A DNA stretch of 64,000 nt from Sarocladium kiliense (Eukaryota; Ascomycota; Sordariomycetes; Hypocreales; Sarocladiaceae). The translations under genes were made by a program, and so were the position numbers. Below the pieces are notes generated by a model that saw nothing but the letters and a program-made list of their open reading frames with translations, ran no database searches and was not told where the DNA came from. The DNA lies in the NCBI GenBank assembly GCA_030734395.1, contig JAUZTG010000016.1, positions 1,860,001-1,924,000 on the forward strand. Reading direction: 5' to 3'. This document shows, piece by piece, positions 43,080 through 55,032 of this stretch; position 1 is the first letter of the stretch, and each line of letters opens with the position of its first letter.

Positions 43080-43700
43080 TCAGAACTTACGGAACCCCTT
43101 GTCCCCCGTTACCATGTCTTGACTCATTTCTTTCACCTTGCCCTCAGTTGGCTGTTCCCACTCGTCACTAACGTCATCCCATCTCGCCGTGCCAAAGTTT
43201 TGTCTGCAGAATTCCACCACCTTTTCTATTTCCCGTATACTCTCACTTTCTAGATCCCGTCTTATAGCTTCATCGCCCTGACCAGCCCTGACATCTTGAA
43301 TGCGCTTGATGAAGTCTTGTGCTCTGTTTGGCCCTCCCTCCGCCGGAGTTCCCCACACGGACGCGAACACATCAGACTCCGCCACGTCGCTGTACCAAGC
43401 CCGTGCATTGTCGTAGTCTCCTTCGACGCGGTGGAGAATACCGTGGAGATACATGCCCTCGTACTTTGGAGCGGCTTGCATGTGCCGAACAAGGAAGTGA
43501 GCTGAAGGGAGGTCGTGGTTTAGAAGGTGTAGAGCTGCCTCGAGCGTAGGGTGAACGAAGAGATCGCTGATCTGATGAGTGATTGACCTGTCGTATGGTT
43601 TATCCGGAGGGAGTAGAGGAGGTGGAAATGCGCTGATTTGGCTGTACACGCTGTCAAATGTTGCCGCGCCGGAAGCGCCGGTCGTCAGACAAGATGGCAT
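43080..43700 (-). CDS. Conserved hypothetical protein, helical (TPR-like)
   Basis: One exon, 206 residues, convergent with the metalloprotease gene only 80 bp away. The N-terminal 45 residues are Pro/Ser-rich and probably disordered. The core is helical with TPR-like spacing (LEAALHLLNHDLPSAHFLVRHMQ, MYLHGILHRVEGDYDNARAWYSDV). The end is acidic (EIEKVVEFCRQNFG). No signal peptide or membrane helix. Function is not recognised; composition and internal regularity support a real gene. Confidence 0.7.
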   Translation of the reverse strand: MPSCLTTGASGAATFDSVYSQISAFPPPLLPPDKPYDRSITHQISDLFVHPTLEAALHLLNHDLPSAHFLVRHMQAAPKYEGMYLHGILHRVEGDYDNARAWYSDVAESDVFASVWGTPAEGGPNRAQDFIKRIQDVRAGQGDEAIRRDLESESIREIEKVVEFCRQNFGTARWDDVSDEWEQPTEGKVKEMSQDMVTGDKGFRKF

Positions 43701-44069
43701 CCTGCAGGGTTCGAGAGCGGCTTAACTGGCAGACAAGTCCCTATTCTGGAAAATGTCGCGTTATCTCATGGCAGAGCCTTGGGTGTTTTCGTCTGAGCCA
43801 AGGTCAATTCCAGGATATAGACTGTTAGTGTCGCGTTCCATATGTGAGCGTCATGGATGACTGTCGGTAGACCAGGACCACCGGTTCTCTTCACAATGCT
43901 GTACAATAAGTAATGAGGGCAAACGTGAACATATGATATATGGGTAGTAACTATAAACAGAGCTGTCTCTAAAGCACGAAAGGTTTAATGGCAGTAAAAA
44001 TTGCAGAGGCAGCGTAGCCCTTGTGTCGGATAATAAAGTACCATCTACGGAGGTTCAAAAGCATTTCTC
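43701..44069. other. Intergenic region
   Basis: About 370 bp; promoter of the minus-strand hypothetical gene and 3' region of the minus-strand glucanosyltransferase gene. Nothing else recognised. Confidence 0.4.
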
Positions 44070-45531
44070 TTACATGCAGGCTTGCATCGCCCACATCGCC
44101 GCAAGAGCAACGACAAGTCCTTTGGAGACCTTGATGATATCCGAAGCGTCATCGTTATCGTCTCCAGTCGATGCTGAGCCAGCAGGGTAAGTTGTCGTCA
44201 CCTCACCAGCGCCAGCACCCGCAGTGGCGGAGCTGCCACCACCAGCATTCTGCGAACCTCCCTTGAGACCGGGAGCTGTGCCAGCACCATGCTGGAGGTA
44301 CTTCTCCGCACCGGACGGCATGGCCGGGAGAGCACTGCCCTTGAAGGGAGAGGTGTCCCAGTCGGAAGACTGATCGGGGCACTCCTGGGTGACCGTGCCA
44401 GAGGTAACGAGGTCGCCGTCGCCATCGGGGTCAGATGTGTTCTTCAATGCATCAGTCAAGTCGCTGACTTGGCTCTTGACGGCAGTGACCGTATCGCCGG
44501 TGATCTTAACCAGGCCGTAGCCGGAGCCCTCCTCGCTGTACTCATAGACGAAGCCACCGGAGCACACGGAAGTCATCTCGGTGCTGTACAAGACGCTTGT
44601 CTCGGAAAAGTCTCGCGAAGGCTTGATGCAGCCGTATTCGGAGAAACTAGACGGAACGGGTCAGCTGGTGCAGATGTTGATACGATGGAAGGGGTGTTGG
44701 CTTACAATACGGGCTGACTGTAGTTTTTGTATGTGGCCACCAGCTTATCCCAGCCGGACTTCTGGTAGGAGGAGGGAGAGCACCAGGCATAGTTGTTGAT
44801 GGCGTAAAAGTCTGATTGCGTCTGGTTCTCGCCGCAGCTCATGTACCGACCCATGAGGTACTGGTTCTCCGACACATCAGCAGCAGAGTAGCCAACGGGG
44901 ATAGCTCGGTAGCCGCGAGTGCCGATGTACTGCTTCATGTCGCGGGTAACAGCCTTGACATATGGTGCCGAGACGGTGTTGTCGGCATCGTTGATGACCT
45001 CATTGCCTGAGAAAAACAGGAGGGTGTTGCTGTAGCCAGCGAAAGCATCAATGGTGGCGAAGACGCTCTGCAGGTATGTCGGGTTGTACGACGGGCCGGG
45101 CTTCTCGCGGTTCAGCGAGTAGTCGGGGTTGTTCACATCGAGAGCAAGGTAGATGCCCGCGTCGGCGAGGGCCTGCATGCAGTCATCGTGGTTCTTGGAG
45201 TTATCGACCGTGTAGACTCGGATGGTGTTGATGCCGATCTTCTTGAACCACTCGATGTCGCGCGTGCAGGTCGACTTGTCGGCTAAGGGATCCTCATTCG
45301 CAGAGGAACCACCGGGCTGGTAATCGACGCCGCGAATGTAGAAGCGCTTACCGTCGGCGTAGAAGGCTGGACATGAGTCGTCAGCATGCGCTTTGGACTT
45401 CTGGTATTGCACCCGCCCACCTAGAGCTCACCTTTTCCCTTGATCGAGACGGTTGGCAGCTTAGTACTGCGCTGCTGGACCTCGGCGGCAGCGAGGCAAA
45501 CGAAGCCGGAAACGAGTGTAAGCCACTTCAT
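44070..45531 (-). CDS. GPI-anchored 1,3-beta-glucanosyltransferase (GH72, Gel/Gas type)
   Basis: Three exons (45531-45432, 45366-44706, 44646-44070) give 445 residues. A signal peptide (MKWLTLVSGFVCLAAAEV) comes first, then the GH72 catalytic barrel: FYIRGVDYQPGG, TRDIEWFKKIGINTIRVYTV, NNPDYSLNREKPGPSYN, with acid/base Glu156 (FFSGNEV) and nucleophile Glu257 (FFSEYGC). SGGFVYEYSEEGSGYGLV follows. A Gly/Ser/Thr-rich stalk precedes a C-terminal hydrophobic segment (LVVALAAMWAMQACM) typical of a GPI-anchor signal. There is no CBM43 (X8) domain, so it belongs to the subgroup without one. Family knowledge: it cuts and rejoins beta-1,3-glucan chains at the cell wall and is needed for wall growth. 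No missing key residue. Confidence 0.94.
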
Positions 45532-47035
45532 CTTGGCAAAGTGGTATAAGTGCAAAAGAGCGAAGGACTAGAAGGGTAAGAAAGGGAATCACAATAACAA
45601 AAGGCTTGGAAGGTTGGAAGGAGAGACAAATGACGGGCCAGCAGATGGACCGAGTAAATACAAATACCGTCCCCCAACGTCTCCCCCGGAATGCGACTCA
45701 GGGGATTTCACCCATCCAGGCACGCGAATCAAATGGTTCAAAAACAACTCGCCGCGTCACCCGTTCACTGTTTCGGCATTCTTTGCCGTCTAGACTAGTT
45801 GAAAGTTTCCCACAAATAGCCACAACAGGTCCACGCCACCAGGAGGATACGAGCAACGAATCAAGTTTGGGTGGGAACTCGTCGATTATTAGGATTGGCG
45901 GCTGATCAGGTTTAGAAACACGGCCAGTGAGCGGCGAAAAGTATTCAGGTCGGGTCGGACCTGATTGATGCCCTTGAGATGGGGTATCTAAGACTATACG
46001 CTTGCCAGGATCAAGAGACCTGTTACGTTGACCTCGCCGATACTTATCTCCCCTGGCCCTGGTCCCCACGGCACTAACCAGCCGATCGCATGAACATCGA
46101 TCGGTAGATGTACCTGTCACTTCGCTTGGCACACCTCACAGCTGCGGGTATAGCTACACATTGCATAGCTGGACTCTGAGTGAAGGTTTCAGGGCACGTT
46201 TGGAGGTGTCACGGTGGAAGATCGTACGCTACGTAACCAAAGACAGGCCATGACTACAGTGTTCTTCGCATTTTTTAGTCCTCCCTTACGTCGTAGCGCC
46301 CATTGAAAGAGATGCAAGTTGGATGTTCAGTGGTCCCTCTCGCTCCCTCCGGGCGCCAGGCACAGCAGAAGCTGCCTACAAAATTTAGCATCTCATCAAG
46401 CAGTTCTACATCTTCGCCAATTGACTGCAAATAGCTCATATATCGACCCTCAATTTCGCAATGAACCTCTGCCTCTGATCACCAAACTCCCAATCAGCAT
46501 CAAAGGGGCCTCAGAAATATATCATCCCATTCCTCAAGCTGTAGTTGGACAATTGATTGATTTCTGATCTGCGATCTCCTGACTGATAGGAGATCTACTG
46601 CTAAGGGAGTTGTTGTACTCGTACTTAGGTACCTTAGCAACCTGGGTCCGCCAGATGGCCAAGTGCGACCGCCATACTATGGGTAGCCTAGATGCCAATT
46701 ACTATTGACCGCCCTGCTAAGAAAGTAACACGATACCGGAATCGCCAACTCCGAAAGCATCATGCACTTATGACAGCTTCATGTCAGGTTTGGTCCTCTG
46801 GACCGTAATGAACCGCGCCGAGCTTCCGTGCCGTAGTGCCAGCCTGACAGCCCAGGCACAGGGGACCAGCGACTCCACTCTCCCATCCGGTTACCGGTAC
46901 GCCAGGGGCATCGGGCCACTGCATTTCTCCGGCCCCCCCTGATGGAAGCTCAGCATTTCATCTCACCATCAGTCACTTCTGACCCCGACATCATTCACCA
47001 CGACAGCACTCTTATTCAGACTCATCGTCGCAGTC
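45532..47035. promoter_or_regulatory. Divergent promoter region, glucanosyltransferase and EXPERA gene
   Basis: 1.5 kb between divergent starts. Contains no believable gene; the open frames are Arg/Ser-rich or low-complexity. Pyrimidine-rich blocks near 46325-46390 and 46960-47030 are typical of core promoters. Confidence 0.4.
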
Positions 47036-47696
47036 ATGGGTGCCTACAGATCGTACTTGGACCTGCTGTACCTCGGCATCGTCGGCGCCCAGCTCGCTGG
47101 CATGTTCGGTAAGCCAGCCACTCTCATCCTCAATTCACGAGACAAGATGCATCTCGACTGACACCACGCCTCTCACCAGTCCTGGACTTCCTGCCCATGT
47201 ACCCAGCAGCTCTCTGGAAAGATCCGTCAGCGCCTCTCCACTTCATCTCCCAATTCCGCCAGCTCTACGGTGAACTCTCAGGCGACCCATACGTCAAAGC
47301 CACCGCAGATTACCCCTGGTTCGAGGCCTCGACTTACGTTGAGCTGGTCACCCAATTCCCGCTTGCCGTCTACTTTGTCTACAAGGTGGCGTCGAAGCGT
47401 CCTGCTGATGGCCCTACGGAGTTGGCTGGGTTGGCGTTTGCGTGTCTGAACTTCATGGGGTCGGCATTGTGCACTTTTGATCTCTGGCATCAGGCGCCGA
47501 AGTCGTTTGGTCCTGGACAGCAGATGCGATTGATCTTTACTGAGTTTGGACCCTATGCCATGATTTGTAAGTACACTAGTCGGTACTTTGAGAACTGGGG
47601 GCTGACCATGCGCCTGTAGCTGCAATCATGGCTGTGGACATGTACACGAGGCTACTCAAGCGTGTCCAGGATCCCGCCAAGGCAAAGAGTCAATGA
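47036..47696 (+). CDS. EXPERA-domain protein (TMEM97/EBP-like)
   Basis: Three exons (47036-47108, 47180-47566, 47620-47696) give 178 residues, a usual length. Four membrane helices fit the EXPERA fold: YLDLLYLGIVGAQLAGMFVLDF, then YVELVTQFPLAVYFVYKVA, LAGLAFACLNFMGSALCTFDL, and a last helix near GPYAMISAIMAVDMY. The acidic and aromatic residues in the first and second helices, where EBP and TMEM97 bind sterols or sigma ligands, are kept. Family knowledge: EBP is sterol delta8-delta7 isomerase; TMEM97 is the sigma-2 receptor; fungal relatives are uncharacterised. Converges with the GMC oxidoreductase at 47803. Confidence 0.85.
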
Positions 47697-47802
47697 GGCA
47701 GACGAAACCAATGTACTAACTCACGACATCTTCGCTGCGACAAGCTGGCCTCACACAAAAGTCTTCAGTTCTTCTTTGCAATAGGGTCAATTGAGCTATT
47801 TC

Positions 47803-49953
47803 TTATCCACTTTTCCAATCCTCCCTGATGAAGTCCGCACACCTCAAACCGAACATCATGACTGGAAACATTGTATGGGCGGATGGCAACTTAGGCAGAG
47901 CACTCGCATCGGCGACACGCAGATTCTTCATCCCATGTACTTTGAACCGCTGATCCACGACCCCATCCTTTCGATCCAGCGACATGCGACATGTCGATGC
48001 GCCGTGGTTCCCAGGAATTGCAGATGCCCGGACGTACGCGTCGATCTCCTCGTCTGACACAGTATCCCACGTCTTCTCAACCTCTGAGCGCGGTAGAACG
48101 GCCTGTGTAGCTGAAGAGGGAGGTCTGGCACGTCCAGACGGATCCGGGATGGGACCGAATCTCTTAGCTTGGCCGACGTTGGTTTTATCCCAGTCTACCG
48201 GGAGTCGGTTGATGGATGGTGCGGTGAAGATGGAGGCTTTATGGGGGTAGCCTGATTTGTGCAGGAACTCATCCATGATGCGCATTGTGAATCGAGCTGC
48301 TTTGCGTGCGGCGACCACGTCTCGTTCGTCGTTGAAGTATGGGAAAGTCACCTCTGCATAGTCTTCTGGGTCTTTGGATGCTGGCTCGAGTGTACCTACT
48401 GACTTTGGCTGGGTCAGGCAGGGCAACAGAGAGATGATGTTTTTTCCTGGTGTGAACCTGTCGAGGCAAGTGCAGGTAAGAGACATAATCTCCGTGTCAG
48501 GGACATTGTGAGGGCTGAAAGTATCGGCAGTGCTGTTGCCATCATTGTCAATTGCCTTCACTGTCATCGTCTTTTCATCCAGATAGTCCGTCTTCAGGAA
48601 AGCTGCTCCTGCGACTGGATTCCCAGCAAGAATGCCCGTCCCAACGAAAATGTAAAGAATGAAATGCCACAGCGCAATCCAGATACTGTTCTGAAGTTTA
48701 TGCATCGACTCGGATTGCGGTACCTCCATTGTCATTCCAAAGAGCAGATGATCTTGGAATCTCTTGCCGACAGGAAGATCATTCACGCATGGAATGTCGT
48801 GCTTCGCAAGGACTTCTGCAGGGCCAATGCCGCTGTGCATGAGGACCAGAGGTGAGACGAAGCAACCACTGCAGACGATTGCTTCCCTGCGGACCTTCAC
48901 AAAGCAATCTGGACCTCCCTTCTCGCCTTGCTTTTGTCGCGTTCGTCGGATGTGTACACCGGTCACAGTCTCGCCGTCATTGCTGATCGCCAACTTTGTC
49001 ACAACTGTGCTGGTGCAGACAGTCAAATGGGCCTTGCGCTCATTGACGATCTGGGCATTGAGGAAGGCGGAATACGCGGAGACACGCTGACCTTTCTTGT
49101 CGATGGCCATCTCGAGCTTGGAGTAATTCTGCGCTGGTGTTTTTGCTGAGTTGAGACTTGAGCAGACGTCCAGTCCCACAGCCTGGTACGACTTCTCTAG
49201 GCTGCGCAATGTTAGATAGGTGGATGAGGAGATGCTTCCTGCATTGGTGCTAGGATCTGAACATACTAGGAAGGGAAGTCGAATCCTTGTTGAGTATGCC
49301 TGACTGGAACTGGACCTATAAATCACCGAGTCAGCTAGATCTTGTAGATATTATCGAAGATCCTGACCTTGGCTGCCTCGTGAAGGATCTCTGTCCGCCT
49401 CGGCAGCGCTCTCAATGCTCCTAAAATACGGCTCAACCTTGTCCCAACTCCAATCATCCAGACCATAACTCTCTGCCCAGTCATTGTAACCACCTGGCAT
49501 GCCCCTTGTGGAGATACCGGAGTTGATGCGCGAGTTGCCGCCAAGAAGACGTGCAGAGATGAGGTGCATCTGGAAACCACCACGACTTGCGAGGGCGCGG
49601 CTTCTGTGGTCCGTTATGGCTGGAGAACTGTCGCTTGTGTAGTCACTACTTATGAGAGGGGCGCGAGACATCCAATTGTCGTTTATCGGACCTCGTTCGA
49701 TGACCAAGACGCTGACGTTTGGGTCCTCGGATAACTTGGACGCGATGGTGGCACCCGCGGTTCCTCCTACATTAAGTGCGATTTAGCGACTGGGAAAGCA
49801 CACCGGCAAAAGAATGCAAATGATCTTACCGCCAATGACGACATAGTCGTATTCTTTCCCGTCCACATCTTGGGGTCCCTTCTCAGGGAATTGAGCGCTG
49901 AAGGGCCACATTGTGATGGTGCTTTGCTGAAAAACGAGAAGCAACCCTGACAT
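47803..49953 (-). CDS. GMC (glucose-methanol-choline) oxidoreductase
   Basis: Four exons (49953-49830, 49766-49368, 49315-49267, 49201-47803) give 656 residues. The FAD motif is VVIGGGTAGATIASKL near residue 35-50, followed by VLVIERGP. LLGGNSRINSGISTRGMPGGYNDW is the GMC signature 1. IVCSGCFVSPLVLMHSGIGPAEVL is signature 2. The C-terminal active-site region reads NHGASTCRM and KNLRVADASALPKLPSAHTMFP; the second conserved His/Asn position reads SAH here. There is no clear signal peptide. Family knowledge: FAD-linked oxidation of alcohols, sugars or aryl alcohols. The substrate is unknown. The third exon is only 49 bp. No damage is seen. Confidence 0.9.
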
Positions 49954-50973
49954 AGTTTCGAACAGTCAGCAGCAACCTGATGGTGCTTATATAGCGCGAC
50001 GAGGGATGGTCCATAATGAACTGGCTGTAGGAAAGTCAGACCCATGTCGCTGGTCAGACTATAGCAGCACTTGGCAGAGCGAGATAGGAACCTTCGCCTT
50101 TGTTCGTAGCAGGCATGGCAGGGATCTTAGGGCTGACACTGTGCTTCGAAGCTGAGTCTATGTAAGCTTTGGGCAATGCTTTCGGGCGATGCATCACTAG
50201 ATTTTGGCCTTTGGGTATATCTATGTCAGCACTATCGACCCGGTCGAACAAATCACTGTTGGCCGCCTGTAATTAAGGCCAAGCTGAGTCGAGGTCCTCC
50301 ACACGGGTATTCCGACCATCCACTGCGGGAAAGTCATAGCGATAGCCTTTTGTTGGGAAGCATTCGAAGTATCTAGCAGTTCGCAATGCCCGTTTTGGAT
50401 CCATCCCGTTGCTGGCGCCATCACGGTATTACGCCCAGCTTGGATGTTAGAGTTTACTGTCTCAGATATTTCCTGGGGGGGGCCCCTAAGACATGTCACC
50501 ATGCACAGCGCTTACTGAACCGCACACTGCCTTGATTGCGTTGACCACGATCTGGACTGCTCCTATACTCGTCCAACCGCAACATTTTCTAATTCATTTG
50601 TTGGATTACAATTGAAGCTTCTTTTCGCACCTTAAGACTGGTGATTCATCTAGGAAGACGTTCTTGATGCTCGATAATGGTGGGTAATGTGAATCTTACA
50701 AGATGGACGATAACTGTAAGAGGGGTGTAGGGTGAGCTACGCCAACGCCCCCGTCATATCCACGTGATCGCATTCTGGCGAAATCAACGTGGCATCGATC
50801 ATCTCAACGCGCGGCATTGCGACAAACGAGACCACCAACAAGTCGACGCTGCGCTCATCGACTGCTGTGCTCGATGATAGAACGACGCCGCTCTTATACC
50901 CTCGAGTCATGACCTGAGCCTGCCTCAGGGCAACTCAAGCTCGACTACTCTCAACCCGATCTCGCCCATAATC
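49954..50973. other. Intergenic region
   Basis: About 1 kb of promoter sequence between divergent genes. No gene recognised; the frames present are short and atypical. Confidence 0.4.
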
Positions 50974-51914
50974 ATGGTTGCTGGCAGCTCTCTCTGCCTC
51001 TGGACGGCAGCCTTGCTTGCGCCTCTTGTCCGGGCGATCCACGAAGATCAATTGCCCTCCTACCACTATGGCGCGCCGATCCATATCGAATGCATGAATC
51101 GCAGCTCGTGGGTGCTTCCCTTTGGCTGCTTGCTGTGCTTGTCCTAACAACAGTTGGTAGTGAAACCGGCGAACACATCGAGAACGATGCGCACGAGCTC
51201 GAATGGATTCCCTTCCCAGTCTGTCAGGAGACCGATAAGCCTCTGGAGTTTCAGTATGGCACAGAGGGCGAAGTCAACTGCACCATCCCCTTCATTAGCG
51301 ACCCGTTCTTCCACCTTCTCGAATTCTACATCCACAGCGACGCCCCCCTATCATGTCGCTTACCTGCCCGACCGAAACACCATGTCGAGGTTGTTGGCGA
51401 ACAGCCGCCGCCTCAGGAGTACATCCCGCTTGTCTTCGCTATGGCAGGGACGCTGCAGCTGAGCCATATGCATATCAGCACACACATGAATGTGCTCTTG
51501 CACAGTACTCCGAAGCACCACACGAGACCACACGATAGCGGGGTGCTCGACTCAGCGATTGCGTACAGCACAAGTCCACTTCATCATATGGACACTACAC
51601 AGACTAAGAAGCTTGTTATTGGCGATCCTCTACCGCTGTCCTTCTCCGTCAGATGGTTTCCGACCCCGTCGCTACCGAAAACAGAAGGCAAGGTGGAGTG
51701 GCAGGGACTTGGTGGTCATATTTACGCCAGTACGGTTTTCTACAGTCTGGTATCTTTTATTGCTGGCCTGCTGGTGGCTGGCATGTATACCCTCGGTGTT
51801 GTGCTGCCGCGCAGAATTAAGAACCGGGCGATGGGCGGTGCTACGCCACTTGGGTATGGCATGAATGGCGTGGGCAACGGCTGGGGGTATTCCAAAACTA
51901 AGAGGATGGATTGA
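50974..51914 (+). CDS. Type I membrane protein, unknown function
   Basis: Two exons (50974-51107, 51161-51914) give 295 residues. A signal peptide is clear (MVAGSSLCLWTAALLAPLVRA), followed by a lumenal or extracellular domain with several Cys (IECMNRSSE..., PFPVCQETDKP, VNCTIPF, LSCRLP). One membrane helix comes near the end (STVFYSLVSFIAGLLVAGMYTLGVVL), followed by a basic cytosolic tail (PRRIKNRA) and a Gly/Asn-rich end. The two-exon model removes an in-frame stop in the first frame and fits GT-AG. The layout is like a secretory-pathway or cell-surface receptor-type protein; the family is not recognised. Confidence 0.75.
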
Positions 51915-52492
51915 ATGAAAAGTGGCGTTGCTGTCAGTGAACGATGTATCTAGACTACTGTACCATCATCCAGCCTCGGTTTTCGCTCTTTTGAGACACC
52001 GCTCTCTGAAACTCGACACGAATGGTAGTAACTTTGGTACCAGGGGTGATAGCGCTTGAAGGTGATAACCACGAGCAGACACTTCATGTCTTAAGTTACT
52101 CTCCAAGAACGCGAGATGCTGTGCAGAGCACTCCCCACTCCCCGTGCACGTTTCCGTCGTGTCGTTGGGTTGAAACACGTCCCCTGGGTATATCCGACAA
52201 ACAAGGAAGCACAATCACAGTGACTCAACGAGTGCATGTGATGACAAATGGCTCATGAGCAAGTTATTCCAGAGCTCGCTTCCTTGAACGGACCTTCGTC
52301 GCACTCAAAGGTCTCGGCCACATTTGACAAATGGTCGCGCCGTCCTCGGGGCCCCGTGAGTCGGGATGTGGCCGGAGCCGGAGACTTCTCGGGGACTAAC
52401 CCCCGGTGTACTTATACGGAGGCCCGCCGGTTTGAACATGAACAGAAGCAAGACAGCAACAGAACAGAGCAATTTGACACTTACATTTCTGA
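51915..52492. other. Intergenic region
   Basis: About 580 bp; promoter of the methyltransferase gene. No gene is seen. Confidence 0.4.
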
Positions 52493-53570
52493 ATGCTACC
52501 AAGCTTGATCTTCTTTTCAAGTAATCTGACCAGGGCCTACGTGGCAAACAAAGGGATGTCCGTCTTTGTCAAAGGTGCCGCCTCCGAAGGCGCCCAGCTC
52601 ACCATCCACGAACAGAGCCTCCTCTTCGCGTCTCGAGGCGTCATTGGCCATCTTGCGCAGCCGCTTGTCAGTCAAATGGGTATCACGAGAAATGTTTCCC
52701 GGCCTTTGAGCGTACTCGACTTGGCTTGTGGCACGGCCATCGTTACGGACTTGGTACAGAAGCGGATTTCGCCAGAAGTGTTGGCGCAGAGCAAATTCCG
52801 CGCTGTTGATGCATCTGAGGGCATGGTCTCTGTCGCGAATAAGCGGATTGAGCTTGAGGGATGGGTTAACGTCCAAACTGAGGTTATGGACGCAAAGGTA
52901 CGTTCAGACCTGGCGGGTTGGGGAACGTGCTGAGTTCGGTCAACTGATGGTACAATAGAAAACGACCTTCCCAGACTCATCATTTACACATGTGGCAGCC
53001 GCTTTGGCACTGCACTTAATCCCTGAACCAGACGTGGTTGTAAGAGGTCAGTACCGGCTCGATTTGCCCTTTAGCATGACCTCGTCTCACTAATCATCTA
53101 TAGAGTCGATGCGCATCCTGGAGCCGGGTGGTATCTTCGGTGCCACAACATTTGCTGCTGTGAACGGCAAACAGTGGTTTGTTCACGACCTCGACTCCGC
53201 ATTCGCCTCGCTACCTATCTCAGTACCAAAGTTGGCACCGCTCGCCATGCAAATGCACCAGGACGGCGACTGGACCGATGCGAAGTGGATCAAATCACAT
53301 CTGAAAGAGCTGGGGCTTGAGGATGTCATCGCAGAAGAGAACCCAGGCAGCTACCGATTCGTGAGTGCTGAGGATTGGATGATGACCTTTGAAGGCATGA
53401 TGAACTGGATGATGAACAGCAAGTGGGACGAGGAGATGAGAAAGAAGATGCCCGCGGAAGAAGTAAAGCAAAGGGTCATGGACCATTTGAGAGAGAAGTA
53501 TCATGGAGGGGGATGGGATGTCAGCTGGACAACTATTGTAATGACGGGGAGGGTCCCGAGAGATGGGTGA
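52493..53570 (+). CDS. Class I SAM-dependent methyltransferase
   Basis: Three exons (52493-52897, 52959-53046, 53104-53570) give 319 residues. The SAM-binding motif I is SVLDLACGTAIVTDLV; motif II reads FRAVDASEGMVSVANKR, with acidic Asp. SFTHVAAALALHLIPEPDVVVRESMRILEPGGIF corresponds to motifs III and IV, in the usual spacing. The C-terminal third is helical and Met/Trp-rich. Family knowledge: transfers methyl from SAM to a small molecule or metabolite (UbiE/MtfA-type). Substrate unknown. The start is uncertain: an ATG at 52556 (MSVFVKGAASEG) is a good alternative, giving a protein 21 residues shorter. Confidence 0.82.
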
Positions 53571-55032
53571 CTGTAGTCCTGGACGCAATTCGTCATTGAA
53601 CTGTCGGATATTAGGATCAAATTATAGGGACTTGAAGAACGACCGCGTGATATAATAGCACAGCTGTTGAATTCCAAGTCTCTCTACGGCCTTCGTTATG
53701 ATCGGATTCGTAGGAGAGCCACTAATGGGGACCACACCGTAAGTGCGCGGCGCTTATACAATAACAAAAACTGCCTAAAGCGCGGTTCATGCTGCCTACT
53801 TTTGCCGCAACACCTTTCTAGATTCACTGAACACCATCGCTTGAACGAGCTTTGTCTGTCCACTTCCCGTGGTGGCACACCTGTGTGGCTTGCTATCTAC
53901 CGCCAACCTCGTAGGGAGGTCGTAAGCATTCCAGATATTTGCCATACAGCCGTTTAGAGTAATGACACTTTGTCTGCATATTGGCGAGTCATTGGTCAAG
54001 GCTATGTCAGCCATCCGCACACCGAGAGGCACCTCAACTATATTAGGCGTTCACTCACTACATGGCCATTTGCAACCCTTCTCACGTCAGCTCACTGCAA
54101 CGCTGTTACAAGCAGGTAGTGGCCTCTTTACAGTCGTCGCATTTTTTGCTTGAGTCAGATGGCTGACAGATGGCTTTACTCCATTCGGGACGGTCCGCTT
54201 CATTCCGTCCAGCGCTTATACGTACGCGCAACGTACATCCACTTACTGAAACGTACATGCTTGACCAATTGCCATTGAACTATGACAGGCATAAGATTTG
54301 ATGCGGGGGAAATGTGCGGATTATAGAGGCGCGTCACTTGGCATTAAACTGTTCGGAGACATGTGAAGGATCTGGTACCTTGCATTTAGGAACGGACAAA
54401 GGCACGGTTCGCAGCCGGAGAAACTCTTCAATACTTGCTGAAGATGACTATTCATCATCGCTAAAGCATAGGAATCCTTCATCGGGGGGTCTACCCGACG
54501 AATGACTTCTCGGGGCCCCTACCCGAAGACGCGCCTAGGTGCAGAGATGAGGACTAGGATGTCCTGTTGGTTTCTTGGCTGTATGCTACAAAAGCATTAA
54601 ATACCAATGGGAAGACTTACTTGGCCCCTCCAGCCCCTCCTGATGACTGCAGCTGGGCAATTTAAGAACCCCATACTCGGCATCTACACAGGCTTTTTTC
54701 GCGGGGTCACTATGGGGCGATGCCGAAGGACATGGGTATTTAATAGGGTCGCAGCTCGTGTAATTCGTCAGCAACAGCTGTCTTACCTCACTGAGATGCC
54801 TGATGGTTTGAAGGAGACGAGATCCTTCGGGGAGAGATTTATCCCGGAGACCGTGGTGGTCACTAAGCTGAGGCGGCGAAGGACGCTCTTTCGAGAAGGA
54901 GGACTTATACGGGCAATTCATGGGATGGATATATAAAGGAGATCGGCACTCCTCATATTGCTTTGCATAGGCACCTTGTTTTCAACCAAATACCCATTCT
55001 TGAACCAAAACCTGTCGGTCTCTCTTGTCAAT
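53571..55032. other. Intergenic region, promoter of epimerase gene
   Basis: 1.46 kb with no convincing gene. A TATA-like stretch (ATATATAAAGG, about 54929-54939) lies roughly 95 bp before the epimerase start, suiting a core promoter. The other sequence is unremarkable. Confidence 0.45.
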
